Part shown: one piece after another, positions 14,597 through 21,780 of the stretch
Position numbering within the stretch: the stretch's first letter is position 1
How the letters are laid out: the number at the start of each line of letters is the position of its first letter
Source of the DNA: SZUA-430 sp031413635
Lineage (GTDB): Bacteria > Pseudomonadota > Alphaproteobacteria > Micropepsales > Micropepsaceae
DNA: 25,308 bases
NCBI GenBank assembly: GCA_031413635.1
Contig: JANOFM010000084.1
Coordinates: 1-25,308 of the forward strand
Direction: 5' to 3'
The notes under the pieces: generated by a model
What the model was told of the DNA's origin: nothing
Database searches by the model: none
Seen by the model: the letters and a program-made list of their open reading frames with translations, nothing else
Program-made: the position numbers and the translations under genes

Positions 14597-14783
14597 CAAA
14601 CGAGACCATGGTCAAGAGCGGCGCCATCGCGGCGCGTATTCGATTGCAAAGCGATCGAATGACGAGTTGATGCTCAAAGACCCCGAGACTCGCGCTTTCG
14701 CAGAGGCGCTGGAGCAAATACTGGACCCGGAAAAGCGAGCTTGCATCGCTTGGTTGGTGCAAGAACTCTCAAAGAAATCCTAG
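14586..14783 (+). CDS. Small ORF overlapping the end of luxI, unknown function
   Basis: A 65-residue predicted protein starting at an ATG 11 bases before the end of the luxI stop, in the +1 frame, which suggests translational coupling. The first 25 residues are basic and polar (several His and Arg); residues 35-62 (ETRAFAEALEQILDPEKRAC and on to LVQELSKK) look like one or two amphipathic helices. I recognise no family. It has no membrane segment or signal peptide. Its position makes it a candidate accessory of the quorum-sensing cassette, but coding status rests on overlap and composition only. Confidence 0.5.
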   Translation: MPHNKRDHGQERRHRGAYSIAKRSNDELMLKDPETRAFAEALEQILDPEKRACIAWLVQELSKKS

Positions 14784-14819
14784 CGCGTTACGACGGCTGG
14801 CAGTGATCGAGCGGAGAGG

Positions 14820-15563
14820 CTACCTCGCGGGCTTGCGAAATTTGAAGACGAATTGATCCGTCTTGCCGCGAATTGATTTGTCGAAGACGCCGATCGTCTT
14901 GGGATCGGCGGGATTGCGCAGGAGGTCGCTTTCCGCGTCGAGCACAAAACCCGCGGCCAACACTTCGGCCTTCACCATCGCGGCGTCGATGCGGTGAAGT
15001 TTGTCGATTTGTTCGACCGTCGTCACGCCCGGGCCGTTGTGGTCGATGATGAAATAGACGCCGCCCGGTTTGAGGGCTGCGAAGATCGACTTGTTCATCT
15101 CGGCGACGTCGATCTTTTGCCAGTGCTGGTCGTGATAGAGTTGGCTGATGAAGATCACATCCACGGGCGCATCGAATTTGATGTCGGCCATCGGCTGAAT
15201 CGAACCTTCGAGGTTCGCGTAGCCGGCGGCGGCAAGGCCGGTGATGGCGTCTTTCGCCGTCGGGAACTTTTCGTCGACCCAGGTCGGATTGAAGCCGATC
15301 ACTTTACCGTCGGCCCCGACGATGCGGCTCAAGATGCGCAGGTAGTAGCCCGCGCCCGGACCGACATCGACGACGCGGTCGCCGGGCTTTACGCCGGTGA
15401 GCGCCATGATCTCGGCGGGCTTGCGGTCGGCGTCGCGCTCGCGGTCCTTGTCCGGGCGCGCGGTATCGGCAATCGCGGAAGCGATGTAGCCGGGCGTCTC
15501 AGCTGCTCGGACCGGTGCCGACGCTGCGGCCAAAGCAAGAATGACGAGTGTAAAAACGCGCAT
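14820..15563 (-). CDS. Exported SAM-methyltransferase-fold protein (COG4798), copy B
   Basis: A 247-residue class I methyltransferase-like protein of the same COG4798 group as 3509-4366. Residues 1-20 (MRVFTLVILALAAASAPVRA) are a signal peptide. Motif I, VVDVGPGAGYYLRIL, is intact here, unlike in copy A; IFISQLYHDQHW and LKPGGVYFIIDHNG are the later family motifs. The ATG at 15563 is chosen over one 8 codons upstream because GGGAGGGG precedes it and the signal peptide starts there. It lies 79 bases after the transferase gene on the same strand. Substrate unknown. Two exported copies 10 kb apart suggest the group is expanded in this organism. Confidence 0.86.
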   Translation of the reverse strand: MRVFTLVILALAAASAPVRAAETPGYIASAIADTARPDKDRERDADRKPAEIMALTGVKPGDRVVDVGPGAGYYLRILSRIVGADGKVIGFNPTWVDEKFPTAKDAITGLAAAGYANLEGSIQPMADIKFDAPVDVIFISQLYHDQHWQKIDVAEMNKSIFAALKPGGVYFIIDHNGPGVTTVEQIDKLHRIDAAMVKAEVLAAGFVLDAESDLLRNPADPKTIGVFDKSIRGKTDQFVFKFRKPAR

Positions 15564-15642
15564 CAACCCCTCCCAATTTGCCGACACACTATTTCAGTTG
15601 ACCCGAGTTCCCAAGCGGCGACATGCTCACGGTCGCGTGAGG

Positions 15643-16281
15643 TCAAAGCTTGTTTCTGGCTGCCACTTTTTTGACGAGCGGGTGGGCATGCACCGCCGTT
15701 CCGATGGCGTAGAGCTTAGGGCATTCGGCTTTGAACCAATCGCGGCCGGGGCGCCAGTAGGTCATCGGCCAGAGGTAGAGGTCGAGCGCCGAGAACGACT
15801 TGCCGAGGAACCAAGGCCCCCTGATCTGGCTTTCGACGAAGCGCCAAAGCACCTTACGGTGTGCGTCGGTCGCCGCGCGCAGCGCCTTGCCCGCGCCCTT
15901 GTCTTTCTCCATGCCCACCCAGCGTTCGGTCACATCGCCGTAGGTGAATGTGGGGTAGACCGCAGAGACGAGGAACATCAGCCAACGCAAGAAGGCCGCA
16001 CGTTGTTTGTGGCCGGGTGGAGGTACGAGTTCAAAGTCCCTCACCTTGTCGGCTAGGTGCAAGATGATCGCGGCGCTTTCGGTCATCACCGAGCCGTCGG
16101 GCATGATCAATGTCGGCACTTGACCGAGCGGATTGAGGCCTTTCAATGCCTTACTGCTCCACCCCATGTCGTGCCACGACACGTTGACGATCTTCAGCGG
16201 CAGCTTCGTAAAGCCAAACGCCGCTTCGACAATCATCGAACCGCCACCGTTGGCTGCGTAGAGTTTATACGGTTTGGCCAT
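15643..16281 (-). CDS. Glutathione S-transferase family protein
   Basis: A 212-residue cytosolic GST-fold protein. The thioredoxin-like N-terminal domain (1-80) has KALKGLNPLGQVPTLIMPDG with the cis-Pro loop (VPT) and the TESAAI glutathione-contact motif; the all-helical C-terminal domain follows, with FSALDLYLWPMTYW matching the usual D-x-x-L capping box. The N-terminus, KLYAANGGGSMIVEAA, has a Ser that may take the catalytic role. The ATG at 16281 is divergent from the carotenoid-oxygenase pseudogene. It may be co-transcribed with methyltransferase copy B downstream. The substrate is unknown; detoxification is only the general family role. Confidence 0.9.
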   Translation of the reverse strand: MAKPYKLYAANGGGSMIVEAAFGFTKLPLKIVNVSWHDMGWSSKALKGLNPLGQVPTLIMPDGSVMTESAAIILHLADKVRDFELVPPPGHKQRAAFLRWLMFLVSAVYPTFTYGDVTERWVGMEKDKGAGKALRAATDAHRKVLWRFVESQIRGPWFLGKSFSALDLYLWPMTYWRPGRDWFKAECPKLYAIGTAVHAHPLVKKVAARNKL

Positions 16282-16352
16282 GACACCAATTTGGGCTAAA
16301 GCCGAAAATCGCGCAATGGCAACAAGCGTTCCATCGAAAGATAATTCGAATG

Positions 16353-16583
16353 ATGCCGTTCCCCGCCCCGCCCTAACTCTCCGGCAACTTCGAGCCGCTG
16401 CTTGTCGAGTGCGACGAAAGCGAGTTTGTCATCGGCGGCCAACTGGACGACTGGAACGAAGCGCTGTTTCGCACCGGACCCAATCCGATGTTTCCGCCGC
16501 TTGGGCAATCGCACCATTGGTTACTGGGCGAAGGCATGGTGCACGGCTTTTTCGTTGAAGACGGCGGCTTAAGCTTTTCTTAG
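16353..16583 (+). pseudogene. Carotenoid-cleavage-oxygenase remnant (RPE65/lignostilbene dioxygenase family)
   Basis: The plus strand encodes the first 75 or so residues of a carotenoid oxygenase and then stops. After ATG (16353) come MPFPAPP, an in-frame TAA at 16374, and then LSGNFEPLLVECDE, LFRTGPNPMFPP and HHWLLGEGMVHGFF, matching the family's NPYLxGNFxPV, YRNGPNP and YHWFxGDGMVH motifs. Where the TAA sits, homologues usually have Tyr, so TAC to TAA is a likely nonsense change. The frame ends at TAG 16581 and the remaining 400 or so residues, with all four iron-binding His, are missing. The break falls at the 3' end of the heme A synthase gene, with 15 bases of overlap. Certainly non-functional as an oxygenase. 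Confidence 0.82.
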
Positions 16584-17624
16584 CGCGTATGCCTGAAAGA
16601 TTCCTGCGGTCAACAGTGCCACGGCGCCGAGTTGGTGCATGGCCGCCAGCCCAACGGGAACCACTTCGAGCAAAGTCCAAATGCCGAAAAGCACTTGGAG
16701 CGCAACGGCCGCGAGCAACAGATGGGACGCGGTTCGCGCAGAAGACGGGAGTTCTTTCCTGCTGCCCACGAACCAGAGTGCGGCGACCGCGGCACTCACG
16801 ATATACGCCATAATGCGGTGATTGAATTGGACTGTCGTCACATCATCGAAGGGATGGGCGAATGCGCCGTCGGGGACGAACTTGCCGTCCATCAGCGGCC
16901 AGGTGTTGTACGTGAGCCCCGCATCGAGACCTGCCACAAATCCGCCGAGCAAAATCTGAATAAAGACGAGCGCGAGAACTGCAAGCGACCAACGATATAG
17001 CGGATGTGGGGTGGCTTTCGGCGGCCACTCGCCTCGCCAAAGCGGTAGCGCCGTCCAAAGAAGCGCCGCGTAGATCACCAACGCCAAGCCCAGGTGCGCG
17101 ACAAGCCGATAGTGGCTGACGTCGACACGGTCTTTCAGACCGCTCATCACCATGAACCAGCCGAGTGCTCCTTGCATCCCGCCAAGTACGAACAGGCCGA
17201 CAAGCCGCGGAAGCAGCGAACGTTCGACCCGTCCCCGGATCAGGAACACGAGCAGGGGCACTGCGAATGCGATGCCGATTACTCGTCCGAGATTTCGATG
17301 TGCCCATTCCCACCAGAAAATCGACTTGAACTCGTCAAGTGTCATGCCTTTGTTGACAAGCTCGTATTGCGGGATCGTCTTGTAGGCGTCGAATTCCTGT
17401 TGCCAGTCGGCTTGCGACAGCGGCGGCAGGGCGCCGTGGATCGGCTTCCATTCGGTGATCGACAGGCCCGAGCCTGTAAGGCGCGTAAGGCCGCCGAGTA
17501 CCACCATGGCAGCGATTAGGGCGCAGACAACGAGGAGCCAAATTGCGATTGCCGGACGCGAACCAACTTGGCGCGCCGTGGCTTCAGGTTTCGCGAACAA
17601 AGCAATGCACATGACGCCGCACAT
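16569..17624 (-). CDS. ctaA: Heme A synthase (COX15/CtaA, type 2)
   Basis: About 351 residues. An inner-membrane enzyme that oxidises the C8 methyl of heme O to the formyl group of heme A for aa3-type cytochrome oxidase. Eight membrane helices are apparent. The heme-ligand histidines are visible in EWAHRNLGR, LVAHLGLAL, VQFNHRIMAY and AAMHQLGAV; GGLTRLTGSGLSITEWKPIHGALPP is the family's N-terminal signature. The length suits the proteobacterial/mitochondrial COX15 type. The start is uncertain: ATGs at 17624 and 17612 and a TTG at 17648 all lack a good ribosome site. It ends convergent with the carotenoid-oxygenase fragment. Confidence 0.93.
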   Translation of the reverse strand: MCGVMCIALFAKPEATARQVGSRPAIAIWLLVVCALIAAMVVLGGLTRLTGSGLSITEWKPIHGALPPLSQADWQQEFDAYKTIPQYELVNKGMTLDEFKSIFWWEWAHRNLGRVIGIAFAVPLLVFLIRGRVERSLLPRLVGLFVLGGMQGALGWFMVMSGLKDRVDVSHYRLVAHLGLALVIYAALLWTALPLWRGEWPPKATPHPLYRWSLAVLALVFIQILLGGFVAGLDAGLTYNTWPLMDGKFVPDGAFAHPFDDVTTVQFNHRIMAYIVSAAVAALWFVGSRKELPSSARTASHLLLAAVALQVLFGIWTLLEVVPVGLAAMHQLGAVALLTAGIFQAYALRKA

Positions 17625-17720
17625 AGAACCGCGCAGCGCTTCGGGCAAGCCGGATCACTGCGGCACGTTGGCTGGACCGTGGCGAGCCGAGGCAGGCTCG
17701 CGACGGACTTGCGCGATCTG

Positions 17721-18002
17721 CTAAGGACAGCTGCTTGATTGCGTGACGCTATACGCGGCGCCGCCGAACAATACGACGATCGACTGATAGAGAAATCCGG
17801 TGACGCCCGCGGTGCAGCTGTTGCTTTGCTTGACGACGGTGGCGCCGCCCGAGCTGACGATGGTGACACTGTTGCCGACGGCGGTCACTTTATTGCCGAC
17901 CACAGTCGTTCGCGTGCCGCCGGCCGCGTGAGCGGGAACCGAACAAGCAAGACATACCATTACCAGTAACGAGACCGCGTGGGTGCGCACTATCTGAGTC
18001 AA
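17721..18002 (-). CDS. Small secreted protein, unknown function
   Basis: 93 residues, not recognised. I choose a TTG start at 18002 because AGGAGA lies 6 bases ahead and a signal peptide begins there (MTQIVRTHAVSLLVMVCLAC, cleavage after AHA). The mature part of about 67 residues is rich in Val, Ser, Thr and Gly, with a near-repeat VVGNKVTAVGNSVTIV, a short hydrophobic stretch (GFLYQSIVVLFGGAAY) and two Cys (SNSCTAG and the C-terminal SSSCP) that could form a disulfide. It lies between racC-like and heme A synthase genes on the same strand with gaps of about 75-95 bases. Confidence 0.6.
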   Translation of the reverse strand: MTQIVRTHAVSLLVMVCLACSVPAHAAGGTRTTVVGNKVTAVGNSVTIVSSGGATVVKQSNSCTAGVTGFLYQSIVVLFGGAAYSVTQSSSCP

Positions 18003-18077
18003 AGCCGTTCTCCTATTTTGCCGCCTAGCCAAGTAACCGACTCGGCCGCGTCAAGACGAGGATACTCTTGCGCACCG

Positions 18078-18779
18078 TTAATGCGCCGACGACAGGGCGA
18101 AATCCACAGCGGCTTGGGCATGAAGGACTGCGGTATCGAAGACTGGTTCGGGCAAATCGATCTGCGACAGCAGCATGCCGATCTCGGTGCAACCGAAGAT
18201 GACGCCATCGGCTCCGACGTGGCGCGCAACGGCTACCACTTCCAGGAATTTTTGCCTCGATACGGGATTGACGACGCCTTTTACCAGTTCCTGAAATATC
18301 ACGTCGTGAACAACCGTTCGCCCCGCCTCATTGGGCACGATTGCGTCGATGCCGTGTTTTTTCTTCAGGTGCCCGCGGTAGAAGTCGTGCTCCATCGTGT
18401 ATCGCGTGGCGAGCAATAGCGGGCGCTTGCATGAAGTGCGTTTGATCGCCACCGCCGTTGCATCGGCGATATGCAATAGCGGCACGCGCACGGCATTGGC
18501 CACGACGCCGACGACGATGTGCATCGTGTTGGCGGCGATGACGATTGCATCCGCCCCGGCGCCTTCAAGCCTGCGCGCTGCATCGGCGAGCACGGCCCCC
18601 GCCTTGTCCCACGCCCCAGCACGCTGCATCGCTTCGATTTCGGCGAAATCGACCGACCACAGGATCAGCTTGGCTGAATGATGACCACCCAGACGCTGGC
18701 GCACATCCTCATTGATTAGGCGGTAGTAGACGGCAGTGCTCTCCACGCTCATGCCGCCTATCAGTCCAATTGTCTTCAT
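18078..18779 (-). CDS. Aspartate/glutamate racemase family protein (YgeA-like) with altered active site
   Basis: A 233-residue cytosolic protein of the Asp/Glu racemase superfamily, closest in pattern to E. coli YgeA, an amino-acid racemase. It starts MKTIGLIGGMSVESTAVYY; the two catalytic regions are IVIAANTMH (79-87) and IFGCTEIG (195-202). Cys197 is present, but the partner before Asn-Thr, Cys in most racemases and Thr83 in YgeA, is Ala83. One of the two acid/base residues is therefore missing, so two-way racemisation is doubtful. The ATG at 18779 matches the family start; a TTG three codons upstream is less likely. Transcribed away from the DUF2842 gene. Confidence 0.88.
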   Translation of the reverse strand: MKTIGLIGGMSVESTAVYYRLINEDVRQRLGGHHSAKLILWSVDFAEIEAMQRAGAWDKAGAVLADAARRLEGAGADAIVIAANTMHIVVGVVANAVRVPLLHIADATAVAIKRTSCKRPLLLATRYTMEHDFYRGHLKKKHGIDAIVPNEAGRTVVHDVIFQELVKGVVNPVSRQKFLEVVAVARHVGADGVIFGCTEIGMLLSQIDLPEPVFDTAVLHAQAAVDFALSSAH

Positions 18780-18854
18780 GCGTTCCAACCCGGCAAATTA
18801 GGCGGGAATTCTCGCAATTTGCCCCCGCCCGGCGCAATTGCTAAGGAGGCGCCC

Positions 18855-19088
18855 ATGAGCATGCGTTGGAAGAAACTGATCGGCGTTTTCGCGCTTTTGG
18901 GCATCATTGCGGTTTATTCTCTGTTGGTGATGCGGCTTGCGGTTGCGGTCCTGCCCGGTGCCGGGCCGGTTCTGGAACTTCTGTTTTACGCCGTCGCAGG
19001 GATGGCTTGGGTTTTTCCGGTCGGCTATTTGATCAAATGGATGAACGCCCCCGGCCGAAGCGACAGCGAGCACGGTGACCATGTCTGA
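18855..19088 (+). CDS. DUF2842 small inner-membrane protein
   Basis: A 77-residue protein of DUF2842, a family known from Alphaproteobacteria with no assigned function. Two membrane helices, about residues 8-30 and 38-58, with WKKLIG near the start and FYAVAGMAWVFPVGYLIKWM at the end, the family pattern. The ATG at 18855 has a near-perfect AAGGAGG 5 bases ahead. Its stop overlaps the next start (ATG at 19081), so it is coupled to the UPF0114 gene. Confidence 0.85.
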   Translation: MSMRWKKLIGVFALLGIIAVYSLLVMRLAVAVLPGAGPVLELLFYAVAGMAWVFPVGYLIKWMNAPGRSDSEHGDHV

Positions 19089-19674
19089 AAAATGGAAGCA
19101 ACTGATCAGCGCGGCGTCGGAAAATCCGATGATTGCGATTCAGACGGTGGTCGAACGTATCATCCTCTATAGCCGTTATCTGCTGGTGATTTTCTATATG
19201 GGCCTCGCGTTCGCGCTGGCCGTCTACGCCATCAGCTTCATCTTCGAAGTTTTGCACGTGGCGGAGCTCGCGTTTTATCCGCCGGCGCGTCCCGACGGCG
19301 AGTTCAACATGATAATGCCGATCTTGGAGCTGATCGACGGGGCGCTGGTTTCGGGCCTGATCGTGATGGTGATGCTGAGTTCCTACGAGAATTTCGTCGG
19401 GCGGTTCGGCGACGAGGCGCTGGACGATTCGCCCGAATGGTTGCGACGGCTCGATCCGGGGTCGCTCAAGGTCAAGGTTGCGACGGCCTTGTTGACGATT
19501 TCGGCGGTGAAGTTGTTGCAGGTGTTTATGGACCGCGAGAGTTTCAGCGACAGCGACATTTTTTGGAAAGTCATCATTCACATCGTATTCATCGTATCGG
19601 CGGTTGTCCTGGCCCTGCTCGACCGGATCACAAGTCATTCATATTCCAAGTCGCCACCGAAGGACGCGCATTGA
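19081..19674 (+). CDS. UPF0114 (YqhA) family membrane protein
   Basis: A 197-residue inner-membrane protein of UPF0114/TIGR00645, like E. coli YqhA; no activity is established. Typical features are VVERIILYSRYLLVIFYMGLAFAL, LELIDGALVSGLIVMVMLSSYENFV and KVATALLTISAVKLLQVFM; three or four helices. The ATG at 19081 lies inside the last codons of DUF2842 (8-base overlap); a GTG two codons earlier is an alternative. The next gene begins 66 bases later, so an operon with the HerA-like ATPase is possible. Confidence 0.9.
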   Translation: MSEKWKQLISAASENPMIAIQTVVERIILYSRYLLVIFYMGLAFALAVYAISFIFEVLHVAELAFYPPARPDGEFNMIMPILELIDGALVSGLIVMVMLSSYENFVGRFGDEALDDSPEWLRRLDPGSLKVKVATALLTISAVKLLQVFMDRESFSDSDIFWKVIIHIVFIVSAVVLALLDRITSHSYSKSPPKDAH

Positions 19675-19740
19675 AGCCTTCGCCTCGATCCGGGCATAAT
19701 GGCGGCCACACCCTCCCTCTCGCATAAAGGTTTGCCATAC

Positions 19741-21297
19741 ATGGCCGATTCCGATTCGATATTTCTGGGCAAAGGCGAATTGCCCCAGAGCCTCAAGCTT
19801 TCGGTGGCGAACCGGCATGGATTGATCGCCGGCGCGACCGGAACCGGCAAGACGGCGACCTTGCGGGTGCTCGCGGAGGGATTCAGCCGCGCTGGGGTGC
19901 CGGTGTTTGCCGCCGACATCAAGGGCGACTTGGCAGGATTGTGCCAACCGGCTGAGGTCAAACCCTTCATCACCGAACGTCTGCAGAAAATCGGCGTCAC
20001 CGATTGGAAGCCGGCTGCGCATCCAGTCGTGTTTTGGGATTTGTTCGGTGAATTGGGTCATCCGCTGCGCGCGACCGTATCGGAGATGGGACCAACCCTA
20101 CTCGCCCGCATGCTTCAGCTGAACGACACGCAGGAAGGCGTGCTGAACATTTTGTTCCGCGTCGCCGACGAGCAAGGGATGCTGTTGCTCGACCTTAAGG
20201 ATCTGCGCGCGATGCTGGTCAATATCGGCGAGAACGCCGATAAATACACGATGCAGTTCGGCAATATCGCGCCGGCTTCGATCGGCGCCATCCAGCGCGC
20301 GCTGCTGACGCTTGAAAACCAGGGCGGCGACCAATTCTTCGGCGAGCCGGCGCTGAAGTTGAGCGATCTGCTGATTGCCGACGAGCAAGGACGCGGCGCG
20401 ATCCATGTGCTGGCGGCAGAGAAATTGTTCGGTAGTCCGATGCTCTACGCAACGTTTCTGTTGTGGCTGCTGGCGGAACTTTACGAGCAACTGCCGGAGG
20501 TGGGCGATCTCGACAAGCCGCGACTCGTGTTCTTCTTCGACGAAGCGCATTTGCTGTTCGACGATGCGCCCAAGGCGTTGCTCGATCAGGTGCAACAAGT
20601 GGTGCGCCTGATCCGCTCGAAGGGCGTCGGGATCTATTTCATTTCGCAGTCGCCGCTCGACGTCCCGGAGGACGTACTCGGTCAGCTGGGTAACAAGGTT
20701 CAGCATGCGCTGCGCGCTTTTACGCCGAAGGATCGCAAATCGGTGAAAGCGGTCGCCGACAATTTCCGGGAGAATCCGAAGTTCAAAGCGTCCGACGCGG
20801 TTCAGGAACTGGCCGTCGGCGAGGCGCTTGTCTCCACGCTCGACGCGAAGGGAATTCCCTCGGTCGTCGACCGCGTGATGATCGTGCCGCCGACTTGCCG
20901 GATGGGTTCGATTTCGCTGGAGGAGCGTCATGCGGTGATGGCAGCAAGCCCGGTCAAGAGTACCTATGACGAGACGATCGACCGCGAGTCTGCATATGAG
21001 ATTTTGATGGGCCGCGCTGAGGCCGCGAGCGCGAGCTCCGCGCCTTCGGCAGCGCAAGGCCCTGTCCCTTCACGCAGGACGTGGGGCGGTGGCGGCGGCT
21101 CAGCTGGGGCGCCCGCTGCTCGCAGGGCGCCGATGCCTCAAATGCCGCGAGAAGCACCCCAACCGCGGGCGTCTACGCGCCAGAGCATGGGCGAGGCCGT
21201 CGCTAAGAGCGCGGCGAGGTCCGTGACTTCGGCGATCGGCAGTAGCCTTGGGCGCGCTTTGGTGCGCGGTGTGTTAGGATCGCTGCTTAAACGCTAG
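19741..21297 (+). CDS. HerA-like ATPase (DUF853)
   Basis: A 518-residue P-loop ATPase of the DUF853/HerA-FtsK-related group (COG0433), proposed DNA-translocating or helicase-like enzymes. Walker A GATGTGKT is at 31-38 and Walker B VFFFDEAHLLF at about 263-273 (Asp267, Glu268); VRLIRSKGVGIYFISQSPLDVPEDVLGQLGNKVQHALRAFTP is the family's sensor/arginine region. The last 90 or so residues are Ala/Ser/Pro/Gly-rich and end in a Gly/Leu helix; this tail is typical and probably flexible. The ATG at 19741 is preferred over 19699 because family homology starts at MADSDSIFLGKGE. No nuclease partner is adjacent, unlike HerA-NurA or HerA-SIR2 defence pairs. Confidence 0.9.
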   Translation: MADSDSIFLGKGELPQSLKLSVANRHGLIAGATGTGKTATLRVLAEGFSRAGVPVFAADIKGDLAGLCQPAEVKPFITERLQKIGVTDWKPAAHPVVFWDLFGELGHPLRATVSEMGPTLLARMLQLNDTQEGVLNILFRVADEQGMLLLDLKDLRAMLVNIGENADKYTMQFGNIAPASIGAIQRALLTLENQGGDQFFGEPALKLSDLLIADEQGRGAIHVLAAEKLFGSPMLYATFLLWLLAELYEQLPEVGDLDKPRLVFFFDEAHLLFDDAPKALLDQVQQVVRLIRSKGVGIYFISQSPLDVPEDVLGQLGNKVQHALRAFTPKDRKSVKAVADNFRENPKFKASDAVQELAVGEALVSTLDAKGIPSVVDRVMIVPPTCRMGSISLEERHAVMAASPVKSTYDETIDRESAYEILMGRAEAASASSAPSAAQGPVPSRRTWGGGGGSAGAPAARRAPMPQMPREAPQPRASTRQSMGEAVAKSAARSVTSAIGSSLGRALVRGVLGSLLKR

Positions 21298-21311
21298 TCG
21301 AGGGTTCGAAC

Positions 21312-21764
21312 ATGATGCGGCGGGACGTTTCGGCGGTCGCAGCCACTCTGCTTCTGTGCGTAGGTCTGGCGGCATGCGAGTCCGCTGTGTCCGACGACAA
21401 CGGCACGGGGGAGTTGATGCGCCAGGATTGGGTGGCGCAGTCGATCGCCGGTAAGGCCGTGATCAATCCGGGGCGTGTGACGCTGGCGTTCGCAGATGGC
21501 CGAGTATCCGGGCGGAGCGGGTGCAACCTTTATTCGGGGCCGACCGAGATCGGCCGCGGCACGCTGAAGATCGGTGCGTTGATTTCGACCAAGATGGCGT
21601 GCGCCGAGAGTGGCATGATGCGGCAGGAATCCGCATATCTGAACGCGCTGCAATCCGCAGAACGCTACAAATTCGGCCCTGACGGGGCACTCACGATCGA
21701 AACCGGCACGGGCGCCATCGTATATGCCGGCGCACCCAAGCAACAGCGGCCGGAAGGTTCGTGA
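21312..21764 (+). CDS. META-domain (HslJ-like) lipoprotein
   Basis: A 150-residue predicted lipoprotein. A type II signal peptide ends in the lipobox LAAC with Cys22. The META domain follows: DWVAQSIAGKAV, then VSGRSGCNLYSGPTEIGRGTLKIGALISTKMACA, which matches the family's GxxGCNxYxG and TxMAC pattern. HslJ-type proteins are linked to stress and antibiotic tolerance, but the molecular role is unknown. The ATG at 21312 has GAGGG 8 bases ahead. It starts 14 bases after the HerA-like gene and may share its transcript. Convergent with the beta-barrel gene 16 bases away. Confidence 0.87.
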   Translation: MMRRDVSAVAATLLLCVGLAACESAVSDDNGTGELMRQDWVAQSIAGKAVINPGRVTLAFADGRVSGRSGCNLYSGPTEIGRGTLKIGALISTKMACAESGMMRQESAYLNALQSAERYKFGPDGALTIETGTGAIVYAGAPKQQRPEGS

Positions 21765-21780
21765 CCGTTCGGCAGATGGG

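Noticed and set aside
19741..21297. HerA-like ATPase as part of an antiphage HerA-nuclease system
   Set aside because: Neither a NurA, SIR2 nor DUF4297-type partner is adjacent; neighbours are membrane proteins and a META lipoprotein, and DUF853 proteins are widespread housekeeping-like genes.
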